The position numbers and the translations under genes were made by a program. This document shows, in pieces, positions 9,433-17,796 of a stretch of 64,000 nt of DNA. The notes under the pieces are model-generated. The model was given only the letters and a program-made list of their open reading frames with translations, made no database searches and was not told the origin of the DNA. This DNA is from Pseudoteredinibacter isoporae_A (GTDB lineage Bacteria > Pseudomonadota > Gammaproteobacteria > Pseudomonadales > Cellvibrionaceae), in NCBI RefSeq assembly GCF_040372805.1, contig NZ_BAABWJ010000011.1, positions 1-64,000 on the forward strand. The letters are read 5' to 3'. Within the stretch, counting starts at the first letter, position 1; every line of letters begins with the position of its first letter.

Positions 9433-9988
9433 CCGAAAACCAAATGCGAGTTTGATCGTTGTTGCTCTTGGTGAACTCAAAGCGTCGAATTTTTACGTCA
9501 CCATACACGCGAGCAGACAAAATAGCGGCTTTCAGCGCATCTTGTTTAGGATGCATTTGAACTTCCCACTGTTCGCCGTGCTGGATAAGTTGTAACTCAA
9601 AGTTCTCTGATAGGGCTTGCCAGTCATGCTCGAACAAGCTCAGAAACAATTGGTTGATTGTTCGAAGAATGGGTTGTTGTTCGGCGCGAACCGAAAAACT
9701 CTTTTCACCAGCTATGTATTGTTCAACCTTGTTCTCGGTGAGTACGAGCATGCTTTCGACAGGCTTGAGGTTTTTCCAGCTCAATATTCCGGCCGAGAAC
9801 TCATACTGGCCGCTGGACTTGATGGGGAAGGGAATGCCCTGCAATTGGTTTTCCTGACGGAACTGGCCTTGCGGCGACATTTCAATTCCCGAAAGTTGCT
9901 GTTGCAACTTGGTTTGAATATCGTCACTGCAGACGGTGCCGCTTAAGAAGAACACTCCTGTCAGTAGGCTCGTGAGCAGCATTTTCAT
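9419..9988 (-). CDS. LolA-like outer-membrane lipoprotein carrier protein (ApeL-like)
   Basis: A 189-residue exported protein with an N-terminal signal peptide (MKMLLTSLLTGVFFLSGTVC). It has the alternating strand pattern of the LolA half-barrel, for example QGQFRQENQLQGIPFPIKSSG, which is the usual start of the LolA-like domain. In APE clusters this protein is taken to carry a hydrophobic product across the periplasm beside the MMPL exporter. It overlaps the thioesterase gene by 4 bp (ATGA). Confidence 0.8.
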   Translation of the reverse strand: MKMLLTSLLTGVFFLSGTVCSDDIQTKLQQQLSGIEMSPQGQFRQENQLQGIPFPIKSSGQYEFSAGILSWKNLKPVESMLVLTENKVEQYIAGEKSFSVRAEQQPILRTINQLFLSLFEHDWQALSENFELQLIQHGEQWEVQMHPKQDALKAAILSARVYGDVKIRRFEFTKSNNDQTRIWFSDENK

Positions 9989-10392
9989 GATTGCGCTTCC
10001 ACTTTATCGATCAACAACTGAGGGGATGCATACAGCATTTCCCCATTGCGGATGTCTACGGCGACCTGAACAGTATAGGCTTTGGTTAATCGCTCCCCGC
10101 TGTCCAGATCTCGGATAACATAGTTAATCTTCAGACGGTGTTCCCACTCAACCAGAGTTGCACTGACGCAGATTTTTTGCTGGAATCTGGCAGGTTTTGC
10201 ATAGCGAACTCTCAAGTCAATTACAGGCCAGGCATAACCGGAGTCCTGCATTTGCATATAATTATAATCTAGGGCATCCAGGAGCTCACATCGGGCGATT
10301 TCAAAGTACTTGATGTAGTGGCCGTGCCAGCTGACGCCCATGAGATCCACGTCGTGAAACGGTACGTCAATAATTGTGTCAACACTGATCAT
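9985..10392 (-). CDS. Acyl-CoA/ACP thioesterase, 4HBT hotdog type (ApeK-like)
   Basis: A 135-residue hotdog thioesterase. The active-site segment VPFHDVDLMGVSWHGHYIKYFE (residues 10-31) fits the 4-hydroxybenzoyl-CoA thioesterase/YbgC pattern, with an Asp near residue 16 and the WHG element. It probably releases or edits acyl chains on the cluster's carrier proteins. It lies 12 bp after the acyltransferase gene and overlaps the LolA-like gene by 4 bp. Confidence 0.82.
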   Translation of the reverse strand: MISVDTIIDVPFHDVDLMGVSWHGHYIKYFEIARCELLDALDYNYMQMQDSGYAWPVIDLRVRYAKPARFQQKICVSATLVEWEHRLKINYVIRDLDSGERLTKAYTVQVAVDIRNGEMLYASPQLLIDKVEAQS

Positions 10393-10404
10393 AATGGTCT
10401 CTTC

Positions 10405-11391
10405 TTACGAATCCGTTTGCCTGGACGTCGGCAGAATGTGTTCTTGTGCTTTATGGGGGTTTCGGTGTGCCTGTGCTTTCCAAAGAGAGTAGAAGTTATA
10501 CCACTGCAGCGGAAATTGTTTGCAAAAACTGGCCAGCCTGTCTGCAAACGATTGGCTGTACTGATTCAAGGCCGATTGCTTATCTTTCCTGGGCAGCACA
10601 ATTTTCTCGGAAAACTCATCCAGAAAAATTTCATAACGGTAATCCGGTCGCTGGCTGCGGAAACAGAAGAGGGTAAAGACCGGACATTTCAACAGAGAGG
10701 CGAGTATCATTGGTCCATTCGGAAAATCCGCTTCCCGACCAAGGAAATTCACGACCGAGCTGTTCTTATCTCCCGAGGGTGGGGTTCGGTCTCCGGTGAG
10801 GACAATAAACTCGCCTTGCTGAACCTTTTCATTCAGCATCATAGCGGTGGCGGGGTTAATGCTATTCACCTGAATAATGCTGAGTTGTTCACTGCCGAGT
10901 TGTTTCAGGATCTTATTAAAATTTTCCGCGTGGGAAGTGTGCATCAACACATTGATGCGGGTGTTTTTCTGCTGTAAAGACAGTGCTCGGCAGATTTCCA
11001 GATTCCCCAAGTGGGAGCCGATGAGTATGCCGCCTTGCCCTTTTTCACAACAAGATAGGAATGCATCGCGGGGGTGAAACAATATATCGTCCAGTGAAAT
11101 GTCACCTTGCCAAACCGCGAGCTTGTCCAGCAGGCTTTCACCAAACTCCAGGAAATGTTTAAAGCTAAGCCATTTGCTGGGTTCTAGGGCGGCGTGCTGT
11201 TTATTAAGTTGCTCCAGATATTCCAGTGAAGCTGCTCTGGCTTCATGACGTCTTGCATAAAAATACAAGATCACTGGGTAGAGCACTAACTTAAAGGGCA
11301 GGCGGCCAAAGTATTTGTACACAAAGAACATAAAACGAATGCCGCTCAGGGCGCCCGCTTCTTTCAATTCGGACCAATGTTGGTTATCCAT
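10405..11391 (-). CDS. LpxL/HtrB-like lysophospholipid acyltransferase
   Basis: A 328-residue acyltransferase of the lipid A acyltransferase (LPLAT) type. It has SHLGNLE near residue 155 (the H-x4-E catalytic motif) and GDRTPPSG downstream. In many APE clusters this domain is fused to a glycosyltransferase in one protein. Here the two activities are separate, overlapping genes. It may acylate the sugar or glycerol anchor that ties the polyene to the membrane. The ATG at 11391 has a GAGGTG site 9 bp upstream; the GTG at 11403 would overlap that site, so the ATG is preferred. Confidence 0.82.
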   Translation of the reverse strand: MDNQHWSELKEAGALSGIRFMFFVYKYFGRLPFKLVLYPVILYFYARRHEARAASLEYLEQLNKQHAALEPSKWLSFKHFLEFGESLLDKLAVWQGDISLDDILFHPRDAFLSCCEKGQGGILIGSHLGNLEICRALSLQQKNTRINVLMHTSHAENFNKILKQLGSEQLSIIQVNSINPATAMMLNEKVQQGEFIVLTGDRTPPSGDKNSSVVNFLGREADFPNGPMILASLLKCPVFTLFCFRSQRPDYRYEIFLDEFSEKIVLPRKDKQSALNQYSQSFADRLASFCKQFPLQWYNFYSLWKAQAHRNPHKAQEHILPTSRQTDS

Positions 11392-12136
11392 TGGATGACT
11401 CACCTCTGAAGCGCTGGAACAATCGCGTGGGGAGTTGGGTCAGCATGCCGAAAAACAACTTGGCGTGCATTTTACTGATCAGCCAATTATCCTCCAGACC
11501 CCGAAAATGAGATACCCCGTCAAGAGGGTAGTCCACTTGGGTTTCTATATGCTGTATGTCGGGATGGGCCCAATGCCAGCGCACCATAAACTCAGGATCG
11601 AAATCCATACGGTTTCCCATGTGGCTCCGGTTGATCAATGCATGGGCTCTAGCAAGCGGATAGACTCGGAATCCACACATGGAATCTTTAATATCCAGAG
11701 ACAAGGTGTTAATCCATATCCAAACGTGGGTGAGGTAACGTGCATAGAAACGCACTTTAGGAACAGACTCGTCATATCGGGGTAAGCCGGATATCAGCGT
11801 GTCGGGTTTGTCTCTGGCGGCGTTGAGAAAGACAGGAATGTCCTGTGGATTGTGTTGCCCATCAGCGTCAATCTGCAAGGCATGGGTATAGGATGCATTG
11901 AATGCTGCGATTAAGCCTGCTTTTACAGCCCCCCCTTTGCCAAGGTTGGTCGGTAATGTAACGAGGTGAGTGTTGTTGTGTTGTTCGGAGAGTTGTTGCA
12001 GAACCTCCGCGCAATGTGTATCTGAGCCATCATCGACGAGAATAATGTCGAGGCCCTGGGCAAGCACGGCGGCTACCGTGTCGCTGATCGTATCCGGATG
12101 GTTGTAAACAGGAATGACCGCACAGGGTTTAAACAT
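11384..12136 (-). CDS. Family 2 glycosyltransferase
   Basis: A 250-residue GT-A fold glycosyltransferase starting CAVIPVYNHPDTI. It has VDDGSD at residues 34-39, NLGKGGAVKAG for nucleotide contact and the metal-binding IDADGQH motif near residue 94. No membrane helices are evident. It resembles the glycosyltransferase half of the fused ApeJ-type proteins of APE clusters and probably adds a sugar to the polyene product or its lipid anchor. It overlaps both neighbours by 8 bp. Confidence 0.82.
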   Translation of the reverse strand: MFKPCAVIPVYNHPDTISDTVAAVLAQGLDIILVDDGSDTHCAEVLQQLSEQHNNTHLVTLPTNLGKGGAVKAGLIAAFNASYTHALQIDADGQHNPQDIPVFLNAARDKPDTLISGLPRYDESVPKVRFYARYLTHVWIWINTLSLDIKDSMCGFRVYPLARAHALINRSHMGNRMDFDPEFMVRWHWAHPDIQHIETQVDYPLDGVSHFRGLEDNWLISKMHAKLFFGMLTQLPTRLFQRFRGESSNG

Positions 12137-12515
12137 CGCTCATCGCCTTATTGGGCGTGTCGGCAAATACCAGCCGGCCCGATGAGAATTGTTGTTCGTC
12201 ATTGCGGTATTGAAAATAGAGTTTCTGTTTGTCAGCCTTGTACTCAAGGGTCAGCTCAACCTGTTCTCCTGGACGAATCAGTTGCTGAAATTTGACGGCT
12301 TCGAGATGGGAAAAAAACGCTTCGTCCGGGATGGTTGTGCCCAGATATTGTCTGGAAAAGTGCTCCGCCCAAAATATCTGAGTGACCCCCGGGAGGATAG
12401 CGTGCTCCGGGAAATGTCCGTCGAAGTGGGCGAGCTCGCTTGAAATATCCAAATGCAAACTTACGCTGTTCGATTCCGATGTGCTGTTCAGAATGGTTGG
12501 GAAAAGCGTGTTCAT
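12129..12515 (-). CDS. apeI: Aryl polyene hotdog dehydratase (ApeI)
   Basis: A 128-residue FabA/FabZ-type hotdog protein with HFDGHFPEHAILPGVTQI (residues 30-47). His34 and the PGV turn are the catalytic hallmark of the family. In studied APE systems ApeI works as a complex with ApeP to dehydrate 3-hydroxyacyl-ACP intermediates. It overlaps the ligase gene by 4 bp and the glycosyltransferase gene by 8 bp. Confidence 0.85.
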   Translation of the reverse strand: MNTLFPTILNSTSESNSVSLHLDISSELAHFDGHFPEHAILPGVTQIFWAEHFSRQYLGTTIPDEAFFSHLEAVKFQQLIRPGEQVELTLEYKADKQKLYFQYRNDEQQFSSGRLVFADTPNKAMSDV

Positions 12516-13870
12516 GGGTTTGGATCCTTTCGGTGGAAAAGTTGTAGCAGTGCGCTCATGCGTACTTTCCCTTGACTGTCTTCTGGCAAGCGCTCAACGA
12601 AACGCCACTTCTTCGGAACGGTTGGTAGAGCAAATTCCTCAAGCAGGGCATGTTTGAGGCGTTGTGTCAGTGTTTTGCGGGTATGGGTATCTGGTAGGGA
12701 GCTTGCATTGAGTTCCACCACCGCGCCCAGGCCGCCTGTTTCATTAATACCGAGTACTCTGGCTCGACGAATGTCGGCTTGACGCTCGATGCGAGCTTCC
12801 ATGGCTGTGAGAGATACTCGAACGCCTTCAACCTTGGCGATTCTGTCAATTCTTCCGATGAGTTCAAATCGGCCATCGTCGATACGCTGTATTTTATCAT
12901 TGCCGCGTTGCCAATCGGTATCGAAGCAATGTGGGCTTTTAATGTTCAAGCGTTGCTTGTCGTCTTTGATTTGAATGTTCGGCAGTGTTGTCCAGTAGGG
13001 CTGTTGAGCCTGGTTTCGCCAGGCGATCGCTCCGGTTTCAGAGCTGCCATAAATCTCGATAACGTCTGACTGAAAATACTGACGTGTTGTATCGCTGTCG
13101 GGTTTCGCTAGTGGCGCCGTAGAAGAAAAGACTAATTGGGTCGAATCTCGTACAGACTGCTCCTCAATATTGGGGGGTAATCGGCTTAAGTGGCTGGGTG
13201 TGCTGATTAAAATGGTTTCCGGGTGGTGCCGGTAAATACTGGGCAATTCTTCTATGTAGTGTGTTCGCTGACAGGGGAAAGGTCGTCGATAAAGCAGTGG
13301 CCACAGTAAGGCAAATGTAAAACCATAGAGGTGCTGGTGGCTTACCGTGCTGGCGATGGCGCAGTTATTGAGCTGCTGGCCGAACTGCAACTCCAGCGTG
13401 GCGGCTTCGGCATTGAGCTGTCGTAAACTCACGGGAACCTCGCTGGGTTCTCCGCTGCTTCCCGATGTAAAGATGACCATGGATATGGCGTCATTGTCGA
13501 TTGGTTCGACTGGTCTAGATACTTGGGGTTCTGGTGCTTCGCAAAAGGGTGATGATAGCCTTGGAAAATCACCGATAAAGCCGAGCACTTTATCGTTCAA
13601 CCGTTGGCAGTTTGCTGGCAGATTGTCTCCGGGGAGATACACCGTATTGCCAAGTTGCCACAGCGCCATGAGCTGACAGACAAAACGAAAGGCATCGTCG
13701 TCATATAATGCCCAGGAGCCTTTGGGGTATTGAGAGAATCGCTGGATATAGCCATTGCAAGCGGAGGTAAAATCACCCCAGTACAGGTGTTCAGACCCTC
13801 GGTACGCGACAAGCTCGTCTCCCGCTCTCGGAGTATTCAGTAGCCCGTTTAACTCAGCTGCGGCTTTCAT
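12512..13870 (-). CDS. apeH: AMP-dependent acyl/aryl-ACP ligase (ApeH)
   Basis: A 452-residue ANL-superfamily adenylating enzyme. The phosphate-binding loop is MVIFTSGSSGEPSEVP, EIYGSSETGAIAWR is the A5 motif, and GRIDRIAKVEGVRVSL is the hinge and following region. ApeH in characterised clusters loads 4-hydroxybenzoate onto a carrier protein as the starter unit. No gene making that starter (chorismate lyase, tyrosine ammonia lyase) is seen in the window. The frame is open to 13915, but family members begin with the MKAAAELNGLLNTPR-like segment, so 13870 is chosen. This leaves a 17-bp overlap with the membrane-protein gene. Confidence 0.85.
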   Translation of the reverse strand: MKAAAELNGLLNTPRAGDELVAYRGSEHLYWGDFTSACNGYIQRFSQYPKGSWALYDDDAFRFVCQLMALWQLGNTVYLPGDNLPANCQRLNDKVLGFIGDFPRLSSPFCEAPEPQVSRPVEPIDNDAISMVIFTSGSSGEPSEVPVSLRQLNAEAATLELQFGQQLNNCAIASTVSHQHLYGFTFALLWPLLYRRPFPCQRTHYIEELPSIYRHHPETILISTPSHLSRLPPNIEEQSVRDSTQLVFSSTAPLAKPDSDTTRQYFQSDVIEIYGSSETGAIAWRNQAQQPYWTTLPNIQIKDDKQRLNIKSPHCFDTDWQRGNDKIQRIDDGRFELIGRIDRIAKVEGVRVSLTAMEARIERQADIRRARVLGINETGGLGAVVELNASSLPDTHTRKTLTQRLKHALLEEFALPTVPKKWRFVERLPEDSQGKVRMSALLQLFHRKDPNP

Positions 13871-14420
13871 GTTCGTGTTTTGATCGATAGTAATTACGGT
13901 ACAAACGCTCGACAATAAAAATCAAACCGATGATCAAATAGGCAATGCCGCCATTATAAAGTGCCCAGTGTTCATCGCTGGCAAAGAGTGCCAGTGCCCC
14001 TGCGACGGTGGCGTTGATGGCGAAAAATGCCAGCCATACGATGGTCACCATGCGAGTGTAATGAATGGCGTAATCGGGTAGCTCCGGTTCGCTCAGTCTG
14101 GCAAGGCGCTCGATGATTGGGGGTGGGTTGATCAGGCTCCAGCCAAATAGGCCGAGCATACCCAGATTGATCATCACCGGGTAAAATTTGAGTCCAAGGC
14201 TGTTATTACTTAACCAGGAGAATAGGGCTAGAAATAAGCAGCTGACAACCCAGATGAGACTTTTTTTGTCGCCGTTTAAATAACTGTAGCTGTGCATCGC
14301 TGCTATAAGGAGCATCAAGACAATTAAGCTGTGCACGCCAAATTCCCTGAGCCCATAAAACACCAAAATTGGGTAGCTTATGCTCAGGATAATCAGCAGA
14401 AATTTATTCAGCTTGCTCAA
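13854..14420 (-). CDS. COG4648-type membrane protein of the APE cluster (ApeG-like)
   Basis: A 188-residue integral membrane protein with about five or six hydrophobic helices and a basic C-terminal tail (YRNYYRSKHEHESRS). Proteins of this type occur at the same place, between the carrier proteins and the ligase, in other aryl polyene clusters. Function is unknown. It may anchor or organise the soluble enzymes at the inner membrane. It starts 3 bp after the carrier-protein gene upstream. Confidence 0.75.
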   Translation of the reverse strand: MSKLNKFLLIILSISYPILVFYGLREFGVHSLIVLMLLIAAMHSYSYLNGDKKSLIWVVSCLFLALFSWLSNNSLGLKFYPVMINLGMLGLFGWSLINPPPIIERLARLSEPELPDYAIHYTRMVTIVWLAFFAINATVAGALALFASDEHWALYNGGIAYLIIGLIFIVERLYRNYYRSKHEHESRS

Positions 14421-14423
14421 GTG

Positions 14424-14678
14424 TTACTCTTGCAGTAATTCGGTGACCGCTTGAATAACATCCTCCACGGTTCGAACATTTTTAAAGTCTTCGGGCTGAA
14501 TTTTTTTACCACTCCACTTTTTGAGCTCAACCACGAGATCAACGGCATCAATGCTGTCGATATCCAAGTCGTCATACAGATGGGCCTGCGGAGTGACTTC
14601 TTCGGCTTCCAGCTCGAATAAAGTGCAGATAACATCGGTAACTTTTTCTGTGATTTGATCTTGAGTATAACTGCTCAT
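14424..14678 (-). CDS. apeF: Acyl carrier protein (ApeF)
   Basis: An 84-residue carrier protein with the phosphopantetheine attachment site DLDIDSIDAVDL; the modified serine is Ser42. It is one of two carrier proteins in tandem. In APE systems ApeE and ApeF take different roles in starter loading and extension, but which does which cannot be read from sequence. It has a strong ribosome site (AGGAGG at about 14683-14688 on the minus strand) and sits 9 bp from its partner gene. Confidence 0.88.
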   Translation of the reverse strand: MSSYTQDQITEKVTDVICTLFELEAEEVTPQAHLYDDLDIDSIDAVDLVVELKKWSGKKIQPEDFKNVRTVEDVIQAVTELLQE

Positions 14679-14687
14679 ATCTCCTCC

Positions 14688-14945
14688 TTACGAACGATGC
14701 GTGGCGACCAGAGCAGCCAGTGATTTAACATTGGCAAAGTGCTTTCGGTTTTCTTCGGAATCAGAGTCCAGCTTGATGCCATATTGCTTCTGGATGGCGA
14801 GGCCCAATTCCAAGGCGTCAATGGAATCCAGTCCAAGCCCGTCGACAAACAGTGCTTCGTCACTGTCGATATCGTCACAGCTGACGTCTTCCAGATCCAG
14901 GCTGTCAATGATGAGTTGTTTGATTTCTTGTTCGAGATTACTCAT
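14688..14945 (-). CDS. apeE: Acyl carrier protein (ApeE)
   Basis: An 85-residue carrier protein with the attachment motif GLGLDSIDALEL and Ser41 as the phosphopantetheine site. It is very acidic, as usual for carrier proteins. The start overlaps the end of the acyltransferase gene by 8 bp. The phosphopantetheinyl transferase encoded at 17053-17772 is the probable activator. Confidence 0.88.
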   Translation of the reverse strand: MSNLEQEIKQLIIDSLDLEDVSCDDIDSDEALFVDGLGLDSIDALELGLAIQKQYGIKLDSDSEENRKHFANVKSLAALVATHRS

Positions 14946-15699
14946 CTCTTATTATCTCCTTCTCAAAGTAATCTGTTAGGTTTTTACTGAGCTCTCGCGC
15001 TGCGACAGAGGGTACACTTTCCAGATATGGGGCAATCTCGATGTCGTCTCTCACGCTGATGCTGATGTGAAAACGGCGAGGCGGGATATTGTACCAACTC
15101 TCTTGTTTTGTGAGCGTTGAAGGAGAGCATTTTATGATAACCGGCGTAATATTGTTAGCGGTGCGAACGGCGATGTTGGCGGCCCCGCGTTGCAGCTTCA
15201 TCGCTTTACCGACCTGGGTGCGAGTACCTTCCGGGAAAACGATGAGGTTGTTGCCTCGATCCAGGGAGGCTTTTGCCGAGACAATGGTATCTTCCGCGTT
15301 GTCGTTTGCGATATAGCGCCCAGCGCTGATTGGACCTCGTGTGAAAGGGTTTTTCAATAGAGCGGATTTCACCACGCAATCGGCCCGTGGCAGCATGGAA
15401 ATCAGGAAGACTACATCAATGAGCGTCGGATGGTTGGCGAGAATCAGCAGGCCTTCGCGATCAAGTTTTTCAGCCCCATCCACCTCAAAGGTGCAGACGC
15501 CGAGCCCTCGCATTAAACGCATGAACAGATAGAATGATTTGTGAATCATCCACTTGATGCGTCTTTCCAATTGGCCGCTGTCTCGGGTGAAAAGCTTGAC
15601 TGGCCAGACAATGAGTGGCATTAGCAGACCCCCAAGCCCGAAGCAGAGGAAGCTAATGGCGGTCGCGATAAGGCGCCAGTAATAATTGAGTATGTTCAT
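14938..15699 (-). CDS. PlsC-like 1-acylglycerol-3-phosphate acyltransferase (ApeD-like)
   Basis: A 253-residue membrane-bound acyltransferase. It has two N-terminal hydrophobic helices (about residues 8-35), then NHPTLID (the H-x4-D catalytic motif, near residue 90) and FPEGTRT near residue 154, the substrate-binding block of the PlsC family. In APE clusters such an enzyme is believed to attach the polyene to a lipid backbone. It starts 1 bp after the stop of the chain-length-factor gene. Confidence 0.85.
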   Translation of the reverse strand: MNILNYYWRLIATAISFLCFGLGGLLMPLIVWPVKLFTRDSGQLERRIKWMIHKSFYLFMRLMRGLGVCTFEVDGAEKLDREGLLILANHPTLIDVVFLISMLPRADCVVKSALLKNPFTRGPISAGRYIANDNAEDTIVSAKASLDRGNNLIVFPEGTRTQVGKAMKLQRGAANIAVRTANNITPVIIKCSPSTLTKQESWYNIPPRRFHISISVRDDIEIAPYLESVPSVAARELSKNLTDYFEKEIIRDE

Positions 15700-15700
15700 T

Positions 15701-16432
15701 TCAGTTTACGCGGCGTAGGGTCCACTGGTGGCTATCGCTGAGGTAACTCATGCCCGTTTCCGGACGCAGCAGGCACTTGATGAATTCCTCTCCCGGGAAG
15801 CTTGTTTGTCCTTTTTCACTTGTCAGCTGTGATGTCCCGCACAATTCAAAGTGTTCTTCGCCCGGTGTTGCTTTTGTGATGAGCAGGGCAATGGCTAAGG
15901 CTTCGCGGCCCAGGCGATGGGGCGGTGTGTATATATTGGGTAGGGGTTCGTCGTAAATAAGGCAGGCGACTTCTTCGTGTCCAGCTTCCAATAAGCCATA
16001 GGCTTCAATCAGCGTTGTGAACAGACTGTTCGAGCCCGCGCAGATTGCATTTATTGCCCCATTGTATTTGTGGGCAATGGAATAAATACCGGCGATGGCA
16101 TTGTGCACGGATAAGCTGAAATTTGTTGGCGACATGTCTTCGTGTCGAGCAATGGCATCCAGTAAGGAGACGGTTCGGTCGACCTCACCGTGCTCTGAGC
16201 AAAATACGGCGGTATCTGCACGGTTTTCTGGCAGGGATTCAAAGCAGCTCAGGGCAAGTTTTCCCAGGGGGCTGAGGCGTCGCCTTAGCATTGCGGGGAT
16301 GCTTTGGGGGCTGGGTGTCGATTCTTGAGGTACAAGACTTTGCCCTTGACTCCATGTTTGCCATTCTTCATATGTTCGAATGGTTGGGCTTTGAGCAGTC
16401 CATGCGTTTACGCTAAATGTTATTTTAATCAT
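15701..16432 (-). CDS. apeC: Ketosynthase-like chain-length factor (ApeC)
   Basis: A 243-residue protein of the short ketosynthase-like (Ketoacyl-synt_2) family. It covers only the N-terminal half of a ketosynthase fold. SLSVHNAIAGIYSIA lies at about residues 107-121 and AICAGSNSL follows, with Cys131 at the place of the ketosynthase nucleophile. No HGTGT or GHTLGA motifs are present. Homologues form a heterodimer with ApeO as chain-length factor. It is the first gene of the long operon. The frame is open to 16507, but the family pattern begins at MIKITFSVNAW, which favours 16432. Confidence 0.8.
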   Translation of the reverse strand: MIKITFSVNAWTAQSPTIRTYEEWQTWSQGQSLVPQESTPSPQSIPAMLRRRLSPLGKLALSCFESLPENRADTAVFCSEHGEVDRTVSLLDAIARHEDMSPTNFSLSVHNAIAGIYSIAHKYNGAINAICAGSNSLFTTLIEAYGLLEAGHEEVACLIYDEPLPNIYTPPHRLGREALAIALLITKATPGEEHFELCGTSQLTSEKGQTSFPGEEFIKCLLRPETGMSYLSDSHQWTLRRVN

Positions 16433-16618
16433 TGGGTCTATAGAGTCGCAGTATGCGTTAACTCTTGGGTAAGCGTGAGCCTTATAAGTTGGCGCTAATA
16501 ATAGCATGTGGGTGGCGAGATTTCCTCACTTTAGGCACGGCTATATTTACCTTCCCGGTTGGCTTGAGTACACTCATATCACTGAATGCTTATTTTATGG
16601 TTTATATTGGAGGTAATC

Positions 16619-17053
16619 ATGGGGCGCGTAGTTGCGGTGGCGAGTATTGTGTTGGCTTTGTTTTCGTCGGTGTGTCTGGCAAGGGATACGACGCATTTTT
16701 TTCCTATTGAAGAAGCAATGACTTCATCGGATGCAAAAGCAAAGTTGAATGCGGGCATTACGTTTCATTTCGCCTCAAGTCCATCGGGGGCAAAGGTGAT
16801 CACCTCGGCCGTGGCAAATCGCAAAACCAATGCCTTTGGCAAGTCCGATGAGAAAGCCTGTAAGTGGGTGTTTCTATCCGCAATGATTGCTTTGCAGGAT
16901 CGTGCCGTGAAAGAAGGGGCAGACGCGGTCACCAATATCGTGAGTTACTACAAAAAGAACGAGCGCAGCAGCGAGACAGAATACGAATGTCATGCAGGCG
17001 CGATTATGGCGGGTGTTGCCTTGAAGGGTGATATCGTCAAACTGAAGAAGTAA
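16619..17053 (+). CDS. Small exported protein beside the APE cluster
   Basis: A 144-residue protein with a signal peptide (GRVVAVASIVLALFSSVCLA) and a strong GGAGGT site 5 bp before the ATG at 16619. The core VKEGADAVTNIVSYYKKNE with a downstream CHAGAIMAGVALKG matches a small family often mis-annotated as excinuclease ATPase subunit; nothing here supports a link to UvrA. The fold may resemble the YbjQ-like heavy-metal-domain family. It is divergent from the APE operon and its stop overlaps the start of the phosphopantetheinyl transferase gene (TAATG). This pairing suggests a role in the same pathway, but function is unknown. Confidence 0.75.
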   Translation: MGRVVAVASIVLALFSSVCLARDTTHFFPIEEAMTSSDAKAKLNAGITFHFASSPSGAKVITSAVANRKTNAFGKSDEKACKWVFLSAMIALQDRAVKEGADAVTNIVSYYKKNERSSETEYECHAGAIMAGVALKGDIVKLKK

Positions 17054-17772
17054 TGACTTGCGAGTTATTCGTTGTTCCGCTGAATGAGGGGACCGAGAGG
17101 CCGGCTGAAAAGCTGGCCTCTTTGGTTTTGCAGGCATCAGAGCTCCATGAGCTGAGCGTATTGAAAGGGCGGCGGCGCAATCAGTATTTGTTGTCGCGTT
17201 TCTACCTGAAGGTGATTCTATCTGGCCTGTACGGTGTCGCAGAGCCTTCAAGGATGTCTTTGCTTAGACAAGATGGATTGCCGCCTTTATTAGATCCTCC
17301 TGCCGATCTTTATTTTTCCATTTCCCACAGTCGTGATGTTGTGTTGTTGGCGGTCTCCAGGTCAGCATCCATAGCCGTTGATGTCGAATGGCATCGCGGT
17401 CGGGATTTTCTTGAATTTTCAAATACGTATTTTCACCCCAGGGTGTTTACTGAGATCAATGTGTTGGATGGGAATGACTTGGAGGCTGTGTTTTATCAAT
17501 ATTGGGTGAGGCTGGAGGCGGGTTTGAAGTTAGCGAAAGGAAGTGTGTTTTCCGATTTTATGTCGCGCTGTTGTCCGCAGAATGTATTGGAAGATCCGGA
17601 AGGGCCTTTGTTTAACAGTTATGCCGGTCAATATCGGGAATATTCAATTGCACTTGCCAGTGAGGCCAATATGATCCCTCGTCTGTATCTGCTTGATTGT
17701 TCTGAGCGGTGTTTTAATTTTTTGCCGCTTGATGTGGATTTGAGCAAGAAGGTCTTTCTCGTCGAGGCGTAA
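17053..17772 (+). CDS. 4'-phosphopantetheinyl transferase, Sfp type
   Basis: A 239-residue transferase that moves phosphopantetheine from CoA to the serine of carrier proteins. The CoA/Mg-binding segment FSISHSRDVVLLAVS is near residues 92-106 and IAVDVEWHRGRDF, with the metal-binding Asp-Glu pair, follows. YWVRLEAGLKLAKGS near 155-169 corresponds to the W-x-x-KE-A-xx-K motif; the usual KE is here LE, with the glutamate retained. It is translationally coupled to the upstream gene and divergent from the APE operon, so apeE and apeF are its most likely substrates. Confidence 0.85.
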   Translation: MTCELFVVPLNEGTERPAEKLASLVLQASELHELSVLKGRRRNQYLLSRFYLKVILSGLYGVAEPSRMSLLRQDGLPPLLDPPADLYFSISHSRDVVLLAVSRSASIAVDVEWHRGRDFLEFSNTYFHPRVFTEINVLDGNDLEAVFYQYWVRLEAGLKLAKGSVFSDFMSRCCPQNVLEDPEGPLFNSYAGQYREYSIALASEANMIPRLYLLDCSERCFNFLPLDVDLSKKVFLVEA

Positions 17773-17796
17773 TGAACCGATCGCATCGAGTAGGCG

